Assembly: GCA_003246035.1 (NCBI GenBank)
Contig: QKBP01000005.1
Span: 1-6,013 of the forward strand
Length of the DNA stretch: 6,013 nucleotides
Source of the DNA: Desulfuromonadaceae bacterium
GTDB taxonomy: Bacteria > Desulfobacterota > Desulfuromonadia > Desulfuromonadales > SZUA-401
Direction of reading: 5' to 3'
The position numbers and the translations under genes were made by a program. Under the pieces are notes generated by a model that was not told where the DNA came from, did no database searches, and worked only from the letters and a program-made list of their open reading frames with translations. Positions 1 through 4,136 of this stretch are shown in pieces. Each line of letters starts with the position of its first letter. Positions within the stretch are counted from its first letter, which is position 1.

Positions 1-2
1 GC

Positions 3-119
3 CGCCTGATCAGCGAAGCGCTGGAGCTCGGCAAGGGAGTCAAGGCCCGCGCGGCCCGCCTGCTCGGGATCAACCGCACCACCCTGGTCGAAAAGATCAA
101 GCGTCTGGAGATGGAATGA
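3..119 (+). CDS. C-terminal end of a Fis-type HTH regulator (probably sigma-54-dependent response regulator), partial
   Basis: Only the last 38 codons and the TGA stop are inside the window; the gene begins upstream. The visible peptide reads RLISEALELGKG, then ARAARLLGINRTTLVEKIKRL. This is the classic Fis-family helix-turn-helix, with AARLLGI as the first helix and turn and RTTLVEKIKRL as the recognition helix. In bacteria this motif most often ends NtrC-like sigma-54 activators (receiver or sensor, AAA+ ATPase, then Fis HTH), so a DNA-binding enhancer-binding protein is the likely product. The AAA+ domain cannot be seen, so Fis itself or another HTH_8 protein is not excluded. Its stop overlaps the start of the next gene (ATGA), which implies translational coupling. 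Confidence 0.85.
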   Translation, partial: RLISEALELGKGVKARAARLLGINRTTLVEKIKRLEME

Positions 120-808
120 TCCGGACCGGGCCGACCGTCCAGGGAGTCCTGGCAACCTATCTCCAGCTGCTCGGGGAGATCGACACCTGGTTCACCTCGT
201 GTCAGGAACGCTATCCCGAGCACATCGCCTGTCGCAAGGGGTGCAGCGCCTGCTGCCGGGGCCTGTTCGACATTTCCCTGCTCGATGCGGCCCTCCTGCA
301 GCAGGGCTTTCGCCGTCTCCCAGAAACACAGCGACGCACCGTAGAGGCCCGCTGCCGCGACCGGGTCGACGCCCTGACGCGCCGCTGGCCAGGCTTTTCC
401 CCACCCTGGCTGCTTAACCGTCTTCCCGAGACATCCTGGCAACAGATGCCCGAAGACGACGAAACCCCCTGCCCGCTTCTAGCGGACTCGGGGGCCTGCC
501 TGGTCTATGAACATCGTCCGATGATCTGCCGTCTTCACGGCCTCCCGAACATCGATACTTCGGGGGAAGACTTTACTTCCGAGGTCTGCAGCAAGAACTT
601 CGTCGCCCGCACCATGAGGTCCCATGATGGTCTCCCTTGGAAATTCCGGGAGACGTTCCAGGCCGAATTCGCCCTGATCGAAACGTACAGCACGATACTG
701 ACCGGATCTCCGTTGCGTGAGCTCGATACCTTCATCCCCTGTGCGCCGTTGATCGACTTCGACGGGACCGACTGGGCGTACATTGCCCGGCGTTACGCGC
801 CCGAGTAG
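116..808 (+). CDS. YkgJ family cysteine cluster protein
   Basis: A 230-residue cytoplasmic protein with no signal peptide. Near the N-terminus it carries the diagnostic cluster CxxxCxxCC (Cys39, Cys43, Cys46, Cys47; CRKGCSACC). Further cysteines follow at 119, 128, 138 and 158, in the order CPLL, ACLVYEHRPMICR and EVCSKNF, which is the usual layout of the YkgJ/UPF0153 family. Members are thought to bind a metal (zinc) or an Fe-S cluster; the biochemical role is not established. The ATG at 116 overlaps the upstream regulator's stop, and GGAG at 107-110 lies 5 nt before it, which supports this start. The gene's 3' end overlaps the converging WYL regulator gene by 16 bp. Family assignment is firm; function is unknown. 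Confidence 0.9.
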   Translation: MIRTGPTVQGVLATYLQLLGEIDTWFTSCQERYPEHIACRKGCSACCRGLFDISLLDAALLQQGFRRLPETQRRTVEARCRDRVDALTRRWPGFSPPWLLNRLPETSWQQMPEDDETPCPLLADSGACLVYEHRPMICRLHGLPNIDTSGEDFTSEVCSKNFVARTMRSHDGLPWKFRETFQAEFALIETYSTILTGSPLRELDTFIPCAPLIDFDGTDWAYIARRYAPE

Positions 809-1806
809 GGTTGAAGCCCCGCCATCAGGCCGTTGCGAAAGGCCTCTCTCAGCGCTGCGGGTTCAAGCACCTCCACGTGGGGGAGATAGGAGTAGAGCCA
901 GGCGAGCAGCTCTTTCTCGCCGCCGGCTTCCATACTCAGGACCAACGCACCATCCTCCTGGTCTTCCAGCCTCTGGCTCGGGTGCCACTGTCGTTCGCGG
1001 ATCAGGTGGGCCACCGGCGCCCCGAAGCGGACCCGGATCGGCTGCGGTTCGTCGGCAATCAGTCCGAAGGCGCCGCCGATGAGAGCGGCCACCGAGAAAT
1101 CTTCCGGGATCTCGAAGCGCTCCTCGAGCAGGGTGATCCCCTCGATACGGTCGATCAGAAAGAGCCTGAGCGCCTCGCGGTTATGGGCATACCCCCCCAG
1201 GTAAAGGGCCCCGTCGTAAAACAGCAGAGTGTACGGGTCGAAACGGTAGCGATCCGTGGCACGCCGGGCGGGCGTGTATTCGAGCTCGATGCCGTACTGG
1301 TAGAGAAGCGCGCGGCGCAGATCCGTGAGCAGCTTCTGCTGGCGCGAGTAATCACGCACCCCCTGGAAACGGGGCGCGACCGTCTCGGCGATCCGCTCGA
1401 GGTGGGCAACGCTGCGGGGGGGGAGGCTGGAGCGGATACGGCCGAAGATGGCGTCGAGATCCTCCTGGAACGGCGTCCCCGCCAGAAAGGCGAGCTGCCC
1501 CCGACAGAGATACAGGGTCATCAGCTCTTCGAGGGAGAACGTCAGGGGGGGGAGATTCTTGAACCCGGTCAGGAACCGGTAGAGCGCCCGGCCGTCCGCG
1601 GTCGACTCGCGGGTAAGCGGATAACCGGCGGCGGCGATCGCCTCGAGGTCACGATAGATGGTCCGGCGCGTCACCCCGGTCTCGTCCACCAGCTCCTCGA
1701 GCGTTGCGCCGTACCGGGCCTCCAGGATCCGGATGACGTCGTGCAGCCGCGCTGCCTGGCTGTACTTCTTGGCCGGCTTGCCGGGGCGCCTAGCGTTCGC
1801 TGCCAT
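793..1806 (-). CDS. WYL domain-containing transcriptional regulator (DeoR-type HTH, YafY-like)
   Basis: A 337-residue cytoplasmic regulator. Residues about 18-75 form a winged helix-turn-helix (IRILEARYGATLEELV, then TRRTIYRDLEAI), the HTH_11/DeoR type found in YafY/PafC-like proteins. Residues about 155-225 are the WYL sensor domain, with DGALYLGGYAHN and RLFLIDRIEGI; the signature W-Y-L reads L-Y-L at 201-203. Residues about 255-333 fit the C-terminal WCX extension (PIRVRFGAPVAHLIRER, then WLYSYLPHVEVLEP). WYL domains sense nucleic-acid or nucleotide ligands and often control stress or DNA-damage genes; the ligand here is unknown. The start ATG is preceded by AGGA at 1815-1812, and it overlaps the last 17 bp of the MazG-like gene, so the two are probably cotranscribed and coupled. 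No terminator is evident at the convergent 3' end. Confidence 0.93.
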   Translation of the reverse strand: MAANARRPGKPAKKYSQAARLHDVIRILEARYGATLEELVDETGVTRRTIYRDLEAIAAAGYPLTRESTADGRALYRFLTGFKNLPPLTFSLEELMTLYLCRGQLAFLAGTPFQEDLDAIFGRIRSSLPPRSVAHLERIAETVAPRFQGVRDYSRQQKLLTDLRRALLYQYGIELEYTPARRATDRYRFDPYTLLFYDGALYLGGYAHNREALRLFLIDRIEGITLLEERFEIPEDFSVAALIGGAFGLIADEPQPIRVRFGAPVAHLIRERQWHPSQRLEDQEDGALVLSMEAGGEKELLAWLYSYLPHVEVLEPAALREAFRNGLMAGLQPYSGA

Positions 1807-2173
1807 CGCATTCCTGATAATAGGTATATTTGTGAGACTTGCCGCGCACCTGTTCCTTGGGGTACTTGCGGATGTTCTTGGCCATCTTGTCGAGCACGGT
1901 GCGCGAAAGATCCAGGCCTAGGGCATTGGCGAGCGACAGACTGTAGATGACAATGTCGGCCAGCTCCTCGCCGATATCTGCGAGAGCGTCGGCATGGAGA
2001 TTCTTCGACTGTTCGACGGTCAGCCACTGGAAGTGCTCCATCAGCTCGGCCGCCTCGATGGCGATCGACATGGAGAGGTTCTTGGGGGTATGAAACTGCT
2101 CCCAGTCCCGCTCACGGACAAATTGGGCCATCCGGTCCTTGAGTTCCTGAAGTGTCGTCTGTGCGTCGCTCAT
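1790..2173 (-). CDS. MazG-like nucleotide pyrophosphohydrolase (RS21-C6/dCTPase type)
   Basis: A 127-residue all-alpha protein of the single-domain MazG-like/RS21-C6 group. It hydrolyses nucleoside triphosphates (typically dCTP or modified pyrimidine nucleotides in this subgroup) to the monophosphate plus pyrophosphate, a nucleotide-pool cleaning role in the cytoplasm. The metal-binding ExxE...ExxD pattern is clear: E40, E43 and E46 in IEAAELMEHFQW, then E69, E70 and D73 in GEELADIVIY. The KxxNIRKYP segment at 99-105 and the late KY-TYY motif also suit the family. The start at 2173 is chosen because AAGGAG (2184-2179) lies 5 nt upstream and the homologous part begins there; the frame is open further upstream (to 2365) but has no better signal. 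It follows the peroxiredoxin stop by 43 bp and overlaps the WYL gene by 17 bp. Exact substrate cannot be told. Confidence 0.9.
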   Translation of the reverse strand: MSDAQTTLQELKDRMAQFVRERDWEQFHTPKNLSMSIAIEAAELMEHFQWLTVEQSKNLHADALADIGEELADIVIYSLSLANALGLDLSRTVLDKMAKNIRKYPKEQVRGKSHKYTYYQECDGSER

Positions 2174-2216
2174 GCCCTCTCCTTCTTTCATTCTCGCCCT
2201 TCTGCCCCGAACCCCT

Positions 2217-2702
2217 TCAACCACCCTGCAGGGTAACGAGAGCTTGCAACAGCGCTTCGTTGTCGGGGATCCCCTTCTGCTTGAAATAAACCTTGCCATC
2301 CTGTCCGATAATATAGGCGACCCGGCCACGATCAAATTTTTTCTGCAGGGCACCGCCGCGGTCACTGATCAGGGGGAATGCGATCCCGTACTTGCGTGAG
2401 AAGCGTTCATGCGTCTCCAGATCGTCGGGGCTGATACCCAGAACCTGGGCATTGAGTTTTTCGAAGCGGGCCAGATCCCGCTGAAAAACCAGCAGCTCCT
2501 TCTTTCAGACCGGGGTGAAGTCGGCGTAATAGAACGCCAGCACCACCGGCCCCTCGAGGCGCAACTGCTCCAACCGGATGATCCCGAGCGTCGATTCGGC
2601 GACAAAATCCGGGGCCACATCACCGACTTCCAGCGCCTGGGCCGAAAACCCCGTCAGCACCAGCCACCCGGCAGCCATAAGGCTGCGGACCGTCTTGCGC
2701 AT
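2217..2702 (-). CDS. Exported peroxiredoxin, probable selenoprotein (Sec66 encoded by in-frame UGA)
   Basis: Read through the UGA at 2507-2505, this is a 161-codon AhpC/TSA-Prx5 or BCP-like peroxiredoxin, which would reduce peroxides. Residues 1-23 are a signal peptide (MRKTVR, then a hydrophobic core, then SAQA), so the enzyme acts in the periplasm. The mature fold begins LEVGDVAPDF. The active site reads FYYADFTPV-UGA-KKEL, where the family has DFTPVC-T-xE, so the stop codon replaces the peroxidatic Cys at residue 66. Downstream, VLGISPDD, FPLISDRGG and R127 in GRVAYII (the conserved active-site Arg) are intact and in frame to the real TGA at 2219-2217. No cysteine occurs anywhere, and the usual active-site Pro (position 59) is Tyr. 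AAGGAG at 2714-2709 is 6 nt before the ATG. The alternative, a pseudogene with one nonsense mutation, is less likely given the exact position and the hairpin downstream. Confidence 0.9.
2473..2507 (-). promoter_or_regulatory. Candidate bacterial SECIS element with its UGA Sec codon
   Basis: On the minus strand, UGA (2507-2505) is followed after 9 nt by a six-pair stem. CUGCUG (2495-2490) pairs with CAGCGG (2483-2478), including one G-U pair, around the 6-nt loop GUUUUU (2489-2484). Below it, after a 2x2 internal loop (AG facing GA), AGG (2500-2498) can pair with UCU (2475-2473). The G is the first loop base and lies 16 nt after the UGA; known bacterial SECIS hairpins place a G at the start of a small apical loop at about this distance. 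It would bind SelB carrying Sec-tRNA and GTP, directing selenocysteine insertion. The fold was worked out by hand, without energy calculation. Confidence 0.65.
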
Positions 2703-2844
2703 GATCTTCTCCTTTCATACATGGTCATGACACCTCAGGCAAGCACAAGCCGAAACCGACATATTTGGACAGGCTCGCTGCACAAAGCCTCATGAACAAA
2801 GATTTCGTTGACCTGCAGCGCTGTGATTGCTAGGAATAGCGACC
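2703..2844. promoter_or_regulatory. Divergent control region between the peroxiredoxin and cytochrome genes
   Basis: This 142-bp stretch separates oppositely oriented genes, so it must hold both promoters unless transcription enters from elsewhere. The peroxiredoxin Shine-Dalgarno is at 2714-2709. For the cytochrome side, TTGACC (2808-2813) lies 17 bp before TAGGAA (2831-2836), but the -10 match is poor and that site overlaps the cytochrome ribosome-binding sequence. A perfect 8-bp palindrome GTCATGAC (2724-2731) and the inverted repeat AGGCT...AGCCT (about 2771-2790) could be operator halves; neither is recognised. No convincing promoter was found by eye for the peroxiredoxin. Confidence 0.4.
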
Positions 2845-3114
2845 ATGCGCTATCTGGTTATAATTTACATCTTGCTCTTCGCGGCGGGCTCAGTTGCCTT
2901 TTCCGCACCTGCAGAATCGGAACGGGGCGCGGCACTTTACTCGAGGCATTGTGCCAGTTGCCACGGCCCACTTGCAAGCACCGACAAACCCAACCGGCCT
3001 TCCGGACGCATTGCCTCGGCGATCCGCGTTCTCCCTTCGATGTACAGCCTCAAATTTCTCAGTCGCAGCGAGCTCGACGAGATCGCCACGGCACTCGCCA
3101 ACCCACTCCCTTAA
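2845..3114 (+). CDS. Small monohaem cytochrome c, copy 1
   Basis: An 89-residue precursor with an N-terminal export signal of about 20 residues (MRYLVIIYILLFAAGSVAFS). It is followed by a mature domain of only about 69 residues. The haem-attachment motif is C36-A-S-C39-H40 (CASCHG). The likely sixth ligand is M66 in LPSMYSLK, giving a class I, His/Met-coordinated haem in the periplasm. The final helix is LSRSELDEIATALAN, typical of small cytochrome c domains. The ATG at 2845 is preferred over a TTG at 2827: it has AGGA at 2832-2835, and it gives the same 89-residue length and gapless alignment as the second copy. The gene runs divergently from the selenocysteine peroxiredoxin. Electron donor and acceptor are unknown; small c-type domains of this kind transfer single electrons between periplasmic partners. 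Confidence 0.88.
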   Translation: MRYLVIIYILLFAAGSVAFSAPAESERGAALYSRHCASCHGPLASTDKPNRPSGRIASAIRVLPSMYSLKFLSRSELDEIATALANPLP

Positions 3115-3210
3115 TTATCTGAAGTACCTACTTTCTTGCGCAATATTCACACCAGGTGGTAAGCTTTTAACGAAATTGCGCCCTTTTTCATGAGTAATTC
3201 AGTGGGGAAT

Positions 3211-3480
3211 ATGCGTACAGCCATTATCACGTCAACTATCTGTCTCTCTGTTCTCGTCGGCCTTGCCTGGGGTGAAGCCTCGGCGGAACGAGGAGCAGGC
3301 CTCTATGCCCAACATTGCGCAGCATGTCACGGTGCACTGGAGGAAACGGTAAAACCTGACCGCCCTTTCGGAAGGATCGCCTCGGCGATCCGCATCGTCC
3401 CCTCCATGTATCACCTCAAAAGATTAAGCCGTGACCAACTCGAGGACATCGCGGCGGCGCTTGCAACGAGCCACCGTTAA
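3211..3480 (+). CDS. Small monohaem cytochrome c, copy 2 (tandem paralogue)
   Basis: An 89-residue precursor that aligns without gaps to the preceding cytochrome. About 41 of the last 65 residues are identical, including ERGA, HCAxCHG, GRIASAIR, PSMYxLK and LSR. The haem motif is C36-A-A-C39-H40 and the likely axial Met is M66, at the same positions as in copy 1. The signal peptide covers about residues 1-25 (MRTAIITSTICLSVL, then WGEASA). An ATG at 3190 would add seven residues (MSNSVGN), but it has no Shine-Dalgarno. The ATG at 3211 follows GGGGA (3204-3208) at short spacing and matches the other copy's start, so it is preferred with moderate certainty. The signal peptides have diverged far more than the haem domains, as expected of an old local duplication kept under selection for the haem fold. 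The 96-bp gap between copies shows no clear terminator, so cotranscription is possible. Confidence 0.88.
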   Translation: MRTAIITSTICLSVLVGLAWGEASAERGAGLYAQHCAACHGALEETVKPDRPFGRIASAIRIVPSMYHLKRLSRDQLEDIAAALATSHR

Positions 3481-3596
3481 CCGATCCGGGGTTATTGCGA
3501 CGGCATCTCCCCCCTGAGTTTAATCCACCCTCTCCGTTTCACAACGTTGCGCCCCTGAAAGACTAAGGATGCGCGCACAATCCGTAGCATCTCGTC

Positions 3597-3625
3597 TTGA
3601 CAATCTCCCCGACACACCTTTTAAT
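3597..3625 (+). promoter_or_regulatory. Sigma-70-type promoter for the DUF3015 gene
   Basis: A perfect -35 hexamer TTGACA (3597-3602) is followed after exactly 17 bp by TTTAAT (3620-3625), five of six matches to TATAAT. It sits 40 bp before the ATG of the DUF3015 gene. Transcription from about 3632 would give a short leader containing the AGGAGG ribosome-binding site. This suggests strong constitutive-type expression. Confidence 0.72.
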
Positions 3626-3654
3626 GTACTGAGCGTTAACCCTATTCCCTTTTC

Positions 3655-3660
3655 AGGAGG
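3655..3660 (+). promoter_or_regulatory. Strong ribosome-binding site that sets the DUF3015 start
   Basis: AGGAGG lies 5 nt before the ATG at 3666. A second, out-of-frame ATG at 3661 directly follows the Shine-Dalgarno and is too close to be used. The spacing and the immediately following signal peptide favour 3666. Confidence 0.85.
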
Positions 3661-3665
3661 ATGTT

Positions 3666-4136
3666 ATGCGTACTTCCCTGCTTTCCCTGCTCGCCCTTGC
3701 CGCCCTGCTGCTCGCCGTACCTGCCCTGGCTGGCCAGGCCCACAACAACACCGGTTGCGGTCTCGGTACCATGCTGTGGGAAAACAACGCTGACGGTTCG
3801 GTCGTCTCCCAGTCCCTGCAGGCGACCACCAACGGAACCTTTGGCAACCAGACCTTCGGCATCACCTCCGGCACGCTCGGCTGTGACCAGCCCGACAACA
3901 TCATCAAGAACGACCGGGCCCTGGCCTTTGCTGCCGACAACATGGACCTGCTCGCTCGCAACATCGCCACCGGTCAGGGTGAAACCCTCGATACCCTGGC
4001 GGAGCTGATGGAAATCCCTGCGGCTGAGCGCAGCGCGCTGTATGCCAACCTGCAGCAGAATTTCAACCAGATTTTCGTGACCGGCGACGAGACCGCCGGC
4101 GTGGTCCTCGACCGGATCGCCGTTTACACCCTGTAA
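3666..4136 (+). CDS. DUF3015 family exported protein
   Basis: A 156-residue precursor with a clear signal peptide (MRTSLLSLLALAALLLAVPALA, residues 1-22), so it is periplasmic or outer-surface. The mature part opens with NNTGCGLGTMLW, and then has the highly typical TTNGTFGNQTFGITSGTLGC block (residues 54-73). C31 and C73 are the only cysteines and probably form a disulfide. The C-terminal half is predicted helical (ALAFAADNMDLLARNIATGQ, then a region rich in Leu and Glu), ending AVYTL. The family has no established function. Its own strong promoter and ribosome-binding site suggest abundant expression. The stop TAA overlaps the ATG of the following DUF4105/Lnb-domain gene (TAATG), and an intrinsic terminator lies 48 bp past the stop. 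As I recall from other genomes, DUF3015 and DUF4105 genes are often adjacent; this was not checked here. Confidence 0.92.
   Translation: MRTSLLSLLALAALLLAVPALAGQAHNNTGCGLGTMLWENNADGSVVSQSLQATTNGTFGNQTFGITSGTLGCDQPDNIIKNDRALAFAADNMDLLARNIATGQGETLDTLAELMEIPAAERSALYANLQQNFNQIFVTGDETAGVVLDRIAVYTL

Noticed and set aside
811..1950. A 379-codon open frame on the plus strand, opposite the WYL gene
   Set aside because: It is the antisense shadow of a well-recognised regulator in GC-rich DNA. Its translation is rich in Arg, Gly and Pro, matches no family I know, and has no ribosome-binding site of note.
2174..2365. A 64-residue N-terminal extension of the MazG-like protein to an ATG at 2365
   Set aside because: It would overlap about 150 bp of the peroxiredoxin's second half in another frame and has no family resemblance. 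AAGGAG at 2184-2179 clearly marks the ATG at 2173.
2505..2702. A stand-alone 65-residue protein ending at the UGA, or a peroxiredoxin pseudogene
   Set aside because: The frame resumes directly after the UGA with the rest of a peroxiredoxin and no other stop or shift until 2217. The UGA sits exactly at the catalytic Cys, and a hairpin follows at SECIS distance. Recoding explains all of this better than decay.
2808..2836. TTGACC-17 bp-TAGGAA as promoter of the first cytochrome
   Set aside because: The -10 matches only three of six positions, and the start of transcription would fall at or inside the ribosome-binding site just before the ATG at 2845. It is kept only as a weak candidate in the control-region entry.
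3541..3560. Palindrome CAACGTTG near 3542 as an operator
   Set aside because: Eight base pairs alone are expected by chance, it has no partner copy, and it lies some 50 bp upstream of the promoter.
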